Positions 48,561 to 60,356 of a stretch of DNA of 64,000 nt are shown here, piece after piece. Each line of letters starts with the position of its first letter. The first letter of the stretch is position 1. A program made the position numbers and the translations under genes. The DNA is from Odobenus rosmarus divergens. Its lineage: Eukaryota; Chordata; Mammalia; Carnivora; Odobenidae. The stretch covers positions 4,737,816-4,801,815 of the forward strand of contig NW_004450276.1 in assembly GCF_000321225.1 (NCBI RefSeq), in the 5' to 3' direction. Under the pieces are notes generated by a model, which made no database searches, was not told the origin of the DNA, and saw nothing but the letters and a program-made list of their open reading frames with translations.

Positions 48561-49084
48561 CCGTGTGTCTTTCTTACAATGTTATTCATACCCACAGAGA
48601 GTTCTGGAAACCTGTGTGATCCTGGTAACACTGATATCTCCTAAACCCAAATCCTCAAAACTTTGCCACCACCATCTCCTAAAAGACCATCAGGAAGAAC
48701 TCCACCTGGTTTACCTCACTCACACTGATGCCCACTTCTTTCTGTACAAGTCTATCCCCCACTAGCTGCCACCCATCTCTGTCTCTTGAAACTTTTCCCC
48801 AGGACCCTCTGTAACTCACGGCAAAATCAGCTAAATCCTCAGCTCTGCTTGGAGCATTCCTTTCAACCTTTGGTCTGAAACCTGGTCCAGTGAAAACCAT
48901 TGAACGATGCTTCCCGGAGCCCTCTTAAGTGACTTCTACTCAAGAGATTTCTATTTCTTCCTCACCTATAGAATCTCTCAGCCTGGAGGTGAAGTGGATG
49001 TCTTTCTTGCTCATCACTGCTGTTTCCAGACCTTTGTCCCTCTATCCTCTCTACAGCCCCAAAACTGAAGCTCATGTCATCAGA
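48561..49084. other. unassigned C/T-rich sequence
   Basis: C/T-rich, and it may be more diverged L2 in plus orientation, but I cannot align it. No gene. Confidence 0.35.
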
Positions 49085-49445
49085 GTATCAGCAAATATTT
49101 CTTGAGCAGGTACCATGTGTCAGACACTGTCTTGGGCATTAGGGATTTAGCAGTAAATTAAAGTAAAATAGTTCTGCTGCTTGGAGTCTAGTAAAGGGGA
49201 AACACACAAAATAAAGTAAGTGAAATATATAGTATCTTATATATTGGAAGTAGGAAAATGACATATTAGGGTGGGTAAGGAGGTTGATCGTTAAGAGGAT
49301 AATCAGAAATGATCTTATTGAGAAAATGAAATATGAGCAAAGACCTAAAGGAAGTGAAGAAGGATATAATGCTAAAAAGAAATGGAAAGAACAAAGACAT
49401 TAAGGCAAAAGTGTGCCTGGTGAGCTCAAGAAGCTGCAGACCCCC
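49085..49445 (-). mobile_element. L2 3' fragment, minus strand
   Basis: CAGCAAATATTTCTTGAGCA, CATGTGTCAGACACTGTCTT, TTGAGAAAATGAAATATGAG and GCAAAGACCTAAAGGAAGTG follow antisense L2 from its 3' end inward. It is about 360 bp and abuts a plus-strand L2. Confidence 0.82.
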
Positions 49446-49735
49446 AGGTAGTTTATCTGTTCACCTTCTATCATCTGTCACCTCTTGATCACACCCCTTG
49501 TTCTTTAAAGGTTTAACTCCTTACTCATTGCTACTGTCTTAGATGCCATTATAACTCTTGGTGATATTAATATCCACGCAGGTGCTCTTTCAATACCCAG
49601 CTTTCAACTCCCTGAACCCCTCTTCTCTTATCCTCAACCTCACTCATGTGGTCATTCCCATGGTCTTACCCTAGATTGTGTCACTCTCAGTAACCCAAGC
49701 CTTCCAATATATCAACTTGAAGCATCACACTTTCT

Positions 49736-49943
49736 TTTTTGTTAGTTTGTTTGTTTTAAAAGATTTATTTATTTTAGAGAGAGTGTGCGTGAGTGGAGGG
49801 AGGGGCAGAGGGAGAGAATCTTCAAGCAGACTCCCCACTGGGCATGGAACCCCACGCAGGGCTCGATCTCACCACCCATGAGATCATCATCTGTGCTGAA
49901 ACCAAGAGTTGGACACTCAACAGACTGAGCCCCCCAGGCGCCC
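49736..49943 (-). mobile_element. CAN-SINE (SINEC), minus strand, in L2
   Basis: On the minus strand: GGGCGCCTGGGGGGCTCAGT, GATGATCTCATGGGT and a T-rich left end. TSDs TGAAGCATCACACTTTCT (49718-49735) and TGAAGCATCGCACTTTCT (49944-49961) match at 17 of 18 positions. Confidence 0.97.
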
Positions 49944-50878
49944 TGAAGCATCGCACTTTCTCACCCCACTTTTTTTCTAGTTTATTCCCTCTGATTATCC
50001 AACTTCAACAATTCTGCAACCCCAACATGTCATACAATCCAGTGACACTTTCACCTTTGCACTGCATCCAAGCCTTGTGTCCACAGTCCATTAGTATAAT
50101 CCTTGCATACAGCTCTGTGACTTTGCTCCCCTTTCCCTGAATTTTACTTCCTCAGCAAAACCCCAATCTTGGTTAAACCTAATTCTCTGCCTAATCCACG
50201 CCTACTGCACCCATCGGTGAAGAAAAACACAAAATCACGCTGACTGTCTCAAGTCAAAAGTCATGACCACTGGTTTCAAGTAGGTTTCAGTGCTGCCAAA
50301 AACTTACACATTCACCTGATCAGTTCCTTCTACCACTCTTAGATGTCCGTGACACAGCTTCTCATCTCTCCTCAAAACTCCAAAGCTCCTTTCCTCTTTA
50401 ATTTTAGCTGATGACTTGACACCTATCTTGCTGAGAAACAATTAATTGGAAGAGAACTTCCAGACTTCCACCACTACATCTGCAATGCATGACCTCTATA
50501 ACCAGACTATAATTCCTCCCTCCTGTTACTAATGTTGCTAATGATCAGAAGTCCCTGCCCTACTCCAGTTAACCTCTCTGCTAGAACAATTGGATTCCAT
50601 CCTCTCTTGCTTACTCCAGGACATACTTTTAGCTGCTTTCCCCCATCTCTCCTGCATCCTTCATTTTTTTTTTCCTCCCTGCTCTATCATTCCCTTCAGC
50701 AAATGTAAATGCTATACTACCTGTATTTTTAGGAAACAAACTATCCCTTCAACCCTCATTTACCTTCCAACTACTGCCCCATTTCTGAGCAATACTTTAC
50801 AGGGAATAATATCTTAAGATTTTCTACTTTGGATCTTCCCATTCTCTTTTGCTCTTACTCCATCTAATGAGTGAAATT

Positions 50879-50912
50879 GAAACAACTCTTGTCAGTGAAA
50901 CAACTCTTGTCA
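50879..50912. repeat. 18-bp tandem duplication inside L2
   Basis: GAAACAACTCTTGTCA occurs at 50879-50894 and 50897-50912, an 18-bp period. It is a small local duplication within the L2 remnant. Confidence 0.85.
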
Positions 50913-51371
50913 AGGTCACCAGTGATGACCTCCATATTGTGAAATCCAATGGTCAATCCCTGTCCTTATCTGTCTTGAAATAATTAACATTTTACCTAGT
51001 TTGTCACTCTCCCATTCTTGAAATACTTTCTTTGCTCAGCTTCTGAAACATCATTCTCTCTTGGTTTTCCTCCTATCTTATTGGGTGCTTCTATTAACCT
51101 CTTCTATGTCCTCTTTAACTTCCCAAATGGTAAACACTGGAGTGCTCAGAGCTCAGCCCGTAAGCCCACACTCACTCTCTGGGTGATTCTTTCTAGTTCC
51201 ATGGCTTCAAACATCATCCAAATCCTGACAGCCTCCAAATGTGTGTCCACCCTAGACCTTACCCCCACTCAAGTGTCATCTTCTCAGATAGGCCTTTCAT
51301 GACCATCTTATGTCAAATACCCCCTTCCTCCACTCTGCCATCCTCAGCATTCTCTACTCCTCCTTCCCAGG

Positions 51372-51824
51372 GTTTTAGAAAACTTTAAGTAGCCTTAAAC
51401 AGGGTTTTAGCAAACCTCTTAAAACCAAACCTTGAAAAAATATTTGGATGCATATAGCTTATTTCAGAGGTGATCTCAGAGGCATGGTAAGAGAATGAGG
51501 GAATCAGAGAGAGAAGAAAGAAGGACCACTGAAAAACTGTCAATGGATCAGTTACCTCTGTGAGCAACTGGGGTTCACTGCCCATGGGAAATTACATGAA
51601 GTACACATGAGAGGGGTAAAGAAACGGAGATACACACACGCACACACACATGACCTACTCCTGTCCATATTGACCATTGCTCCTCAGTCTTTAATTCTCT
51701 GGCATTTGGGGTCAGAGAACACTGTCAGGTGTATATGTAGAAAACCATCCATCTGCAGGAGCATAGTGAGTGAGAACAGTCATAGCCAACCTTCAGGTTT
51801 AGGCAATATGTCCTGGCATCTTAT
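51372..51824. other. unassigned block interrupting L2
   Basis: It contains TTTGAAAA-like and CAGGGTTTTAGCAAACCTCT segments, a short ACACACACGCACACACACA tract at 51632-51650, and no coding signal. Its position inside an otherwise collinear L2 suggests a separate insertion, probably an old LTR or DNA element that I cannot name. Confidence 0.45.
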
Positions 51825-51992
51825 ACATTTATTGTTTATTCTTTTATTGTCTGTCATCACCCTCTAGAACGTAAGTTTCATGAAGGTAAATCCTTGTTAG
51901 TTTTATTCATTAATATATCCTCAGCTTTCTGGAATGTAGTAGGTATTCACTAAATAAATGATTGCGTATGTCTCAAATATTCTGGATACAAT

Positions 51993-53245
51993 GTCTTTTT
52001 TTATCAACTTTATTAAGGTGCCACTCATATATAATCCAATGAACAGATTTTAAGTATACACTTTGATGTATTTTGACTAATGTGTATCCCTACATAAATA
52101 AACCTCCATCAGCATACAGAATATTTCCATCTCTCCGAAGTTCCTTCACGCCCCTTTCTAGCCAAAAACCCAACTCAGATGACCAAGGACCTGATTTTCC
52201 ATCACCATAGCTGATGTGTGACTGGTCTAGAGCTTCACATAAACAAATAACTTAGTATGTACTCTTTTGTATCTGACTCTTCCACCCAGCCTAGTTTTTT
52301 TGAGATTCATGCATGTTACTATGTGTATCAATAGTTTATTCCTTTTTATTGTTGAGTAGAATTTATCTGTTAGTGAACGTTTAGGTTGTTTCTAGTTGGG
52401 GCTATTAAGAATAAAATAGATTTACCCAGATTCCACCTTTGCTCACATCATTCTTCCTACCATAGGATTTGCCTGACCTTTTTACTCTCTCTCATGCAAG
52501 AATCCAATTACATGAGTACTGGCCAAAGCACAGGAAGCCAAAAGCTCTTATCCTCCTGTTTATAAAACAGTTTCAAACTATCCACATATTTCAATAAAAA
52601 TTTTATACTCCCTACCAGGATTAGAGCATAGCTGCTTATTCTCTCAGAAGTCTGGGCTACCATCACACCTCCTAGTGAGAGGTGATGCAATAAATATATG
52701 GATAAGGGCAAGGAGCATTCAGCAAGATAAGGAAGAGCTCACTAAATATTTTAATCACCTTCTGGTGTGCCACTTTCAGGACAGCCCCAGCTATACCATA
52801 ATAACGTGAGCAACTCAATGCTAAGCATCTTAGATCTTCCCTGGCACCCAAGCTCTGAAACTCCCCTCTCCCCGCAGCTCTCCACTTGGCCCCCATCCAA
52901 GGTCCAGCACCTAGTTCTTGTGCTGCCAGGAAGGATAGATTTAAGAGCCCAACAAAACACATAGCCAGTCAGGACCAAATCGCCTTGACTTAAAAAAAAA
53001 AAAATTAAGAAAGAAAAGAATAAGGCAGAAATAAATATTCTTGTAAAAATCTTTTTCTACATATATATTTCACATCCTTTGGGAAATTACCTAGGAAGAG
53101 AATTGATAGGTTATAGGGTAGATGTTTATTTAATTTTATAAGAAACAAACTCTTTCCAAAGTGGTTGTACCATTTTAGAATCCCCTAGCAATGTATGAGG
53201 ATTCCAGTTGATTAACATATTCTCCTACATTTTAACCAGAAGTGA
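51993..53245 (-). mobile_element. old LINE-1 (L1M-type), minus strand, split by a ~600-bp insertion
   Basis: The left part (51993-52420) is antisense L1 3' region: CTTTATTAAGGTGCCACTCA, AACCTCCATCAGCATACAGA, TTTAGGTTGTTTCTAGTTGG. The right part (53016-53245) continues it: GGGAAATTACCTAGGAAGAG, AAGTGGTTGTACCATTTTAG, CTAGCAATGTATGAGGATTC. The parts join across a non-L1 block at 52421-53015. Confidence 0.85.
52421..53015 (+). other. poly(A)-ended insertion of unknown origin in L1
   Basis: About 595 bp that is not L1 interrupts an otherwise collinear L1. Its right end is A13 followed by A-rich sequence (52992-53015). AAGAATAA occurs directly before (52407-52414) and after (53016-53023), extending as a degenerate repeat, which looks like a TSD. 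This is the structure of an L1-mobilised transcript copy in plus orientation. I do not recognise the source, and no AATAAA stands in the expected window before the A-run. The minus-strand frame at 52672-52962 has no recognised domain. A diverged LTR element that acquired an A-rich edge is the main alternative. Confidence 0.5.
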
Positions 53246-56200
53246 AAACCAATATTTCTAATGTTGGATGAAAATTCAATGTAGGGCAGATGATATACAA
53301 CTTACTCCTTGTAGTCTCATAAAATGACCAAGCGTGCTCCAGTAACAACACCAATTTCCTCAGAGTGAAAAATGACATATGGTACTCTTTCAAGAAAAAT
53401 AAAAAGGAATAAGTGCTGCCTTGCATTCTAGTAATTGAAAAATAGCTTCATTGTTGCTGCTGACACTGAAAATTCCATATCATCTGTCTAAAGTAGACAC
53501 GTCTATTGTTATGTATTAAAATAGCATTTACTATAAATGGAGTTGATTATAGACAGTAACTGTAATCAAACTTTCATAAAGATTTTTGGTCAGTGAACTG
53601 AAAATAACCACGGATAGACAATGAATGGGCTAGGCTCTGAAGCTTTATGATCTATCTTGGTCAAAGTTCCCCTTCCTTAGCTTACATTAGCATCATGGAT
53701 TTTAATATAAATGCAGTACTGGTATCAGTCTATCGATAGGCTTTACAAATAGTTCTGAATACTTTATGGTTGAGAAATAATCTTTCAAAAGAATGTCATC
53801 TGTAATAATTTACCTCTTCTACAACAAAGTACTCCTGCCCCCAAGAGAAATAGAGCTACAAAGAACTGGTTTTCCCTGTGTATCAGAACACTAGATTGCA
53901 ACGTAAAGAAATTTTAAAGCACCGGGAGTCTGAGAGTCTGCTTCCTTGCCCTGGAGTGTCCAGGACCAGTCAATCATGCAGTCCCACTCAGCCAGGAAAA
54001 ACAGAATGTATCCATCATTGCCATAGATAAAGACTTCTTTCTCTGACACCTATGTGTACTTTATGAATTATTCTCCAATTACTTTTGTAAATTTGTTTGA
54101 AGAAAGTTTTAGTTTTTGGGGAAATAAATTTTGTGAATTCTAGGAATATTGATCTTCTAAAAATTGATGGCAAACAGAGCTACCATTCCCAAGATGTCAT
54201 TATTTTACATGAAAATTCTTGGTCTATGATCAAAAACGAGAAAAAAAATCACTTATCTCAGTTTTTGATACTTATAGAACAGGTATTCTTTGCCCTAATT
54301 ACCCATCACCCACTTTGCCCCTCCAATGCAAACACACACACACTTTTTCTCAGCACCCTGACATGGCAGGTACAGGTTGGTCAGTACTGACACCAGTACC
54401 TAGGTGAGGAACCCCTGAATGGGAAGAGTTAGGTCATCCCCCTTGGTCCCCTTGACCATATGCTTCACTCCCTCTTAAAAGTGCTTAGCAACAAAGAAAT
54501 AGTATGAATATTGATGATTGGTCCAGATTTTTTCCTAAACAAAGCTCAGCATACATCTAAATAAGGACTATTGCCAAGAAAGGCGTCATCACAGGAGGCT
54601 TTGCTTCTGCCTTGCAAAAATTTTTGTAACTTCCCCCTGGAAAGCTTTTCAAGGCTTTGGTGCCACATTTTTTTTCAACAGCAGCAATGATGGCACACAA
54701 CTTTCCATGCACAGTTTGTTTGATTTTTAAGAACATATATAGCAGAAAAAAAGTGTCATTTGCCGAGGAAAATACCTTGATAGAACACTTGTGGGTGGAC
54801 AGAAAATGGTACTGCGTGGCCTACCACAGTGGAATTAAACATGTTTTACAACATGATGGAATCTACAGCAAAACTCCACTTTACCATGGGCAAGGCACTT
54901 GGATATGTTCTCTCTGATTCTATTTTGTTTTCTTAAAATGCTTGTTTCAACTTATGGAATGAATTTCTCAGCCTGCTAACTGGTCACAACCTGCAAGGTG
55001 AAAAGCACTATTTTAGAAGGAACCAGCAAAACAAGGAGAAAGCTAATCTCTGAATAAAAAAATTAGTAGGATTTTAGAGAGGAAAGGGAGGAGTGGGGGG
55101 GAAATGAGGGAAAGGAGACAGCACTGAGGAACGTGGTGAAATGTTGGAAGCTAAAGAAACTGGTCAGGGAGAAATTCTTGGTGACAAAATGTGCGGAGAC
55201 TTCTAAGATGAGGGCTGATAATCTATCTTAATGTGTCTAGAGGTAGCAACGTAAAATAAATACAACCACCCTCATTGCTATAAAAAGTCATTAAAATTGT
55301 GCTGCCTATTATAGTTTTGTATTTGTTGTAGTTTAGAGAGACGGAATGAGAGTGATGTGTGCATAAGGCTGAACAAAAAGAGCATGCAAAATATGGCATG
55401 ATCATTCAGAGGCTGAAATAGTTCAGGGAAGTAAAGCTCAGACCCAGTAGACACCATATAAAATAACTTCCTCCTTCCTCCTCTTCAAAAGAAACAAACA
55501 AACAAAAAACAGAAACAAAACAAAACAAAAGACTTCAAAAGACAAAAAGATTTCAAGGACAGTGGATGTCTAAGGACTTGGGGAGTGGAGACAAATCTAT
55601 TTTATTTGCGTTCCAAAGGCTAGGATGATGGCAGATAGCTTCTAGGTTGTATACCCACAATTTTGTTCAGAGCCAAGTCAAGTGATTGGGGTAAGTTGTC
55701 AAGCTGGGTATTTCTGTTTGGAACAAAACATTTCATAGGAAGCACACTGTCTGTTGAGCTCTGTCACAAGGAAAGCATCAAATACAAGGACTTAGGTCAC
55801 TCTCTTTGTTTTGCATACACCTCCTTGATTACTTCAGAGCTTGATGCCCAGTCTGCCCTTGTGAAGACAGATTCTGCAGAGCAAAGTCTTCAAGCTCAAA
55901 AACACAAAACAAAACAACCTTGTCTCGACTTGTCTTAACATATGTACTTTCTTAGGTGTCAGATGATTAGCTTTGATATTTGGTTTCTTGATCAGAGTAG
56001 AAGGAATCTGTAATATTCAATATTTATTCTTGCCAACTCTGGACCCTGTGCTAGTTTAACCCCTCCTCCCATCCAGTCATCAAATTTCTAAATCAATCTT
56101 AACAAAAGTGGCTTGGAAATCAGTAGGTTTTGATCTACCAGCTGGTGCCATCTGAAACTACTCTCACTGCTACTGAATGCAGCACCCTGAAGGCTGGGAT

Positions 56201-57273
56201 GAGCGCGGGTCATCTGTCTGCCCATTGCACATTGGCCACCAGGTAACTTTGCTCTTTGTCCACTCCATCGGACAAGGGTTCTGCCTAAATTCTTAGGGCA
56301 GCCTATCCCAAACTCCAGTCAGCTTGACTTTGACCCTGGGTTCCTGCAGAGCCATTGAATCCTCTCACATTTACTCCTTGGGCAGGAATCCTAATAATTG
56401 TATGGATTCCTCCCATGCTGATACACACACACACAACTGACTTTTCCCAAGTCTCCAGAGCACCCACTGTCATATCCCATGTCAGGATCAGATCTTTTTA
56501 GAGACCAACATTGGTACAGATCAAATCTGGACATGATTTTATTTTAACCATTCACTCCCCCCATTCACAACAGTCGCTGGGCTGGCCCACGTGACCTCCC
56601 TCAATTTGCCTCACTTCATGTCACCTTCCACCTCTCACACCCTTTGCAGAACAGGGGCCTCACCCAACCTGTCTTGTGCTTGTACTCACCCAATGGAGAC
56701 TCAAAATTAGGCCATTTTAACCTTTCTTTTGAGAAGAAATAACAAATGTTAGACCTTTGCTGTTTCTCTCTCAAGATTTAATAGTATCTCCCTAAAAATA
56801 TTTTTTATGTTCATACTTTCTTTTCAGAATAAGTTGGTTTACTTACCCGTATTTTCAACAACTTGAAGGCTATCTACTGGAGAAATCCAAATCTCTGACC
56901 TCTGGAAAGCCACTTCATGCCTTGCCAAAGATGCCTGCCTTTTGTCCATGAAACTCCACACTCATCAGAAGCTCTTGCTCTTCACTTGGCTCACTCTGCC
57001 TCATCACAGAGGCTACTCAAAGATATTTTAAGCACCTTAATGTATGTTCTTTGCTTATCTAAGAAACAGTTATTTATGTTTATAGTTATTCTTATGCGTA
57101 CATGAAAGAACACATAAACAGACATAGTATAAAATGGCCAACACTGCAAATAAAAGCATGGGCTTTGATATGATTTGTACTCCTCTGGTGGCAGGACTCA
57201 CCCACACCTTTCTTTCTTCATATCCTATATATCTTCTTAAAATTCAAGTGTATTTAAATTAATTTTGATCTAA
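53246..57273. other. unassigned non-coding sequence
   Basis: The longest stretch in the second half without a recognised repeat. It has short (CA)n tracts at 54331-54341 and 56422-56434 and an (AAAC)n tract at 55490-55530. No frame in it has domain features I recognise. Confidence 0.5.
55490..55530. repeat. (AAAC)n/(AAAAC)n simple repeat
   Basis: Imperfect AAAC and AAAAC units in an A-rich context. It could be the tail of an unrecognised retroposon. Confidence 0.75.
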
Positions 57274-57289
57274 AAAATTTAGTATCCCA

Positions 57290-57477
57290 GTGTGCCTGGG
57301 TGGCTCAGTCGGTTGAGTGGCCAACTCTTGATTTCAGCTTAAATCATGATCTCAGGGTCCTGGGATCAAGCCCTGAACAGGGCTCCATGCTCAGCAGGGA
57401 GTCTGCTTCTTCCTCTGCCCCTCCCCCTGCTCATGCTTGTGCTCTCTCTCTCTCAAATAAATAAATTAAATCTTTTT
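57290..57477 (+). mobile_element. CAN-SINE (SINEC), older
   Basis: GTGTGCCTGGGTGGCTCAGT, the CTCTTGATTTCAGC variant, AATCATGATCTCAGGG, GCAGGGAGTCTGCTTCTTCC and AAATAAATAAATTAAATC. Near-TSDs AAAATTTAGTATCCCA and AAAATTAATATCTCA flank it. Confidence 0.95.
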
Positions 57478-57499
57478 AAAAATTAATATCTCATTCTCA

Positions 57500-58345
57500 G
57501 AGATTATTGAAATAATACTATGCAATAGGACATGACAATTATTTCTCAACCATATTACCAACTCACAGAGACACAGGAAAACATATTGATAGGTTACATG
57601 TTTCAGAATCACTGATCTTTCTTTAGATAGGCTGGCATCTGAAGTACCCTTTTTCTTGGAAACAGAAGTTTCTCACCAATTATTTAATGAGACAATCGTT
57701 CTGTTTTTGTTGAATATGGGGTTTTGAATTCTAGCTTTTTTAATTCAGTAAGGAAAAGGAGTATCACTGATATTATAAAATTTCTTCTCTAAATCGAGAA
57801 GAAAGTTAAACAGCATATGTGATGGCAAAATGTACGCTTCTTTCAAAAATTCCTTACAAAACTAAAGAAGCAAATTACTATCAGCCTCACTTTAATTTTT
57901 GTCCAATACACCATAATAGTTCTCGAATATGTACTTTCTGGAGCTTCTGCTGAGGCTCCTCACAGCACTGGATTTGGTTGGGTGGCAGCAATAGAAGTAA
58001 GGGCAAAGAATCATTCAAGAAATGACAGCTGTAGAATCTTTTTTGCTAATGTTGACTGCAATTCATCTATCAGGGCCACCTTATGCTCCTAATATGTGTG
58101 CTAATAACTTTGTCCAGGAAAATTAGTCTAAGTAATTTTAAAGATTATTTCTGAATTTCAAGAATAGATGACATATTCTTGTATGAATATAAGTTGACCT
58201 TTGGGAATTCTACAGAAGCCTAAATGCATCATGGATTGAGGATCTGTTTGTTCTTCCCACTTTCCTCTTTAAGGAAATTTTGCAGCTCAGGAAAACTGAC
58301 CTAAAAGAAAAAGAGCAGGAGGTAGTAGCACAAGTAGGAGAATTT

Positions 58346-58346
<1 letters not shown>
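57500..58346. other. unassigned AT-rich sequence
   Basis: No recognisable gene or repeat. Confidence 0.5.

Positions 58347-58381
<35 letters not shown>
58347..58381. repeat. (CA)17 microsatellite
   Basis: An uninterrupted CA run, so likely length-variable. It is not attached to a recognised transposon. Confidence 0.97.
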
Positions 58382-58384
<3 letters not shown>

Positions 58385-59139
58385 CCTCTCTCCCCTATAA
58401 AGGAGTCTCAATTAGGATTTCTCCACTGCTGCCAGACTGTGCAAAGGAATGAATGCTCCTTCCTATATTCAAATAAAATATTACAAAATGCATGTTAAAA
58501 TTACTATACAGAGACATTTTTTCATGTTTCAAATGTTATGGCTGGCAGCTCAGAAAGTTCCCGCAAGGTTACATTTACCTTGATGAATTCTCACACACCT
58601 CAGGGTCTGGTATCCGGCTTGAAGGTTAAGAAACCTGATTTTACTGAATACGTTGGAATTAGCTCTGTCACCCCTTAGAGGCAAACTTGCCTTAATCAAG
58701 TTCACAGAGACCAAATGCCTATTTATTATTATACAATGAGAAGTGAGCATATGGGAAGCCAAGTTATTAGAGGGTTTCATGGAGAGCATGGAAGCAGAAC
58801 ACAGGAGTGAGATGATCTTAAAAGGCATCTCCCGGTGAAAGGTGCGTCAAGACCCTCTCACCAGCTACAGGAATATCTCTGCCAGTGAAGCCATAATGTC
58901 AATTTATTACAAATGAAGTCTGCTCTTCTCTGGGTGGTATTTGGATGTCACAGCATTGACCTGGGGTGGGGGAGCTCTCTTTTGTCTCAGCTTTCATTAT
59001 TGACCAACCCCTGTTGGCTCATGTATTTATGGATAATATCTTGGTTTGTAGAGAATTGTACATTCATTCACAACCACAGCAAATAAGCCTATGTGTGCAT
59101 GCTCTCCATGTACTCACAGCAGCAATTATGTCAATTAAT
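58382..59139. other. unassigned non-coding sequence
   Basis: No gene, RNA or confident repeat seen. Confidence 0.5.
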
Positions 59140-59480
59140 AAATCCCCTGATAATGAGCACCTACTATGTGCCCACCTGGGCAGAATGATGTATACATGAG
59201 AGGTAGTAGATGTACTCCAGCCCCCAAATGCTGTTGGCTGTGGAGGGCAAAATACCATATATAAATAATTTCAATCCATAAATGGCTGTTATAAAACCAT
59301 AAATGCAACAGGAGTTTCAAATAGAGGAATCACCCTTGAGTTAAAATAGGAGTGGCTTTCGGAAGAAAGTGGGACAGAGCTAGATTTTGAAGGGTGAGTA
59401 GAAAAAAATAATAGGAACTAATTTCCCAGTGTGGAAAAGTAACATAAACAAAGGAAAAATATGGAAATTAGTCCAAAGTC
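59140..59480 (-). mobile_element. diverged L2 fragment, minus strand
   Basis: GAGCACCTACTATGTGCCCA and AGCTAGATTTTGAAGGGTGA follow the antisense L2 3' region. Ends are approximate. A plus-strand L2-tip-like sequence (AACATAGTAGGCACTCAAAA) follows at about 59494. Confidence 0.55.
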
Positions 59481-59760
59481 TGAATAGTTTTAGAACATAG
59501 TAGGCACTCAAAAATTCATAAATAAATGTAGTTAAGGGTGCACGGTTGGACCACCATGAGAAATAAGATTTATTTAGTAGCACAGGAAACCACAGACTGT
59601 CTTGAAAGCCACAAAGAATAGTAATACAGACTTGATATCTTATTAGAGATACAAAAAATACTGGAGATTTACCTAGAATAATCATTTTCTAAGTTCCTTT
59701 CTTTTCTTTCACAATTAGAGGAAAGTGTTTTTATTGTGTCATTCCATCTGTAAAAGTTCT

Positions 59761-59956
59761 TGGAGCATGTGGGTGGCTCAGTTGGTTGAGGGTCTGACTC
59801 TTGGTTCTGGCCCAGGTCATGATCTCAGGGTCATGGGATGGAGCCTGGTGTCGAGCTCCATGCTCAACAGGAGGTCTGCTTCAGATTCTCTCTCCCTCCC
59901 CCCACTTGTGCACTCTCTGTCTCTCAAATAAATAAATAAATCTTAAAAAAGAAAAA
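59761..59956 (+). mobile_element. CAN-SINE (SINEC), older
   Basis: GGAGCATGTGGGTGGCTCAG, the GACTCTTGGTTCTGGCCCAG body variant, GTCATGATCTCAGGG and AAATAAATAAATAAATC. No clear TSD. Confidence 0.95.
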
Positions 59957-60067
59957 CCACAAGGCTTAGTATAAAATTTCTAGACAAATTACATGCAACA
60001 ATCCAAGTAGATAGTTTTATATAATAACTATTTACCTACTGCATTCTCTACAATTCTTTTGAAATTT

Positions 60068-60262
60068 TTTTAAGATTTTATTTTCTATTTATTTGACAGA
60101 GAGAGACACAGCCAGAGAGGGAACACAAGCAGGGCGAGCGGGAGAGGGAGAAGCAGGCTTCCTGCAGAGCAGGGAGCCCGATGCGGGGCTCGATCCCAGG
60201 ACCCTGGGATCACGACCTGAGGTGAAGGCAGACGCTTAACAACTGAGCCACCCAGGCGCCCC
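60068..60262 (-). mobile_element. CAN-SINE (SINEC), minus strand, young
   Basis: On the minus strand: GGGGCGCCTGGGTGGCTCAG, GTCGTGATCCCAGGG, GAGCCCCGCATCGGGCTCCC. TSDs AATTCTTTTGAAATTT at 60052-60067 and 60263-60278 are perfect over 16 bp. Confidence 0.98.
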
Positions 60263-60356
60263 AATTCTTTTGAAATTTGAGAGCTTCTTCCAACTTTAAA
60301 ATCATGAGGGGGGAAAGCCATTTATTCTCCATTTCCTCTCCCTGCCTCTACATCCT

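Larger units (their letters stand above)
49450..51965 (+). mobile_element. L2 copy, plus strand, interrupted by a SINE and a roughly 430-bp block
   Basis: ORF2 landmarks run in order: CTCTTGGTGATATTAATATC, TGGTCATTCCCATGGTCTTA, GTCACCAGTGATGACCTCCA, ATGGTCAATCCCTGTCCTTA, CTTGGTTTTCCTCCTATCTT and TTCTTTCTAGTTCCATGGCT. The 3' UTR is at 51825-51965 (TGTTTATTCTTTTATTGTCT, GTAGTAGGTATTCACTAAAT). A CAN-SINE (49736-49943) and an unassigned block (about 51372-51824) interrupt it. The RT-proximal sequence is retained but the frame is destroyed. Confidence 0.8.
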
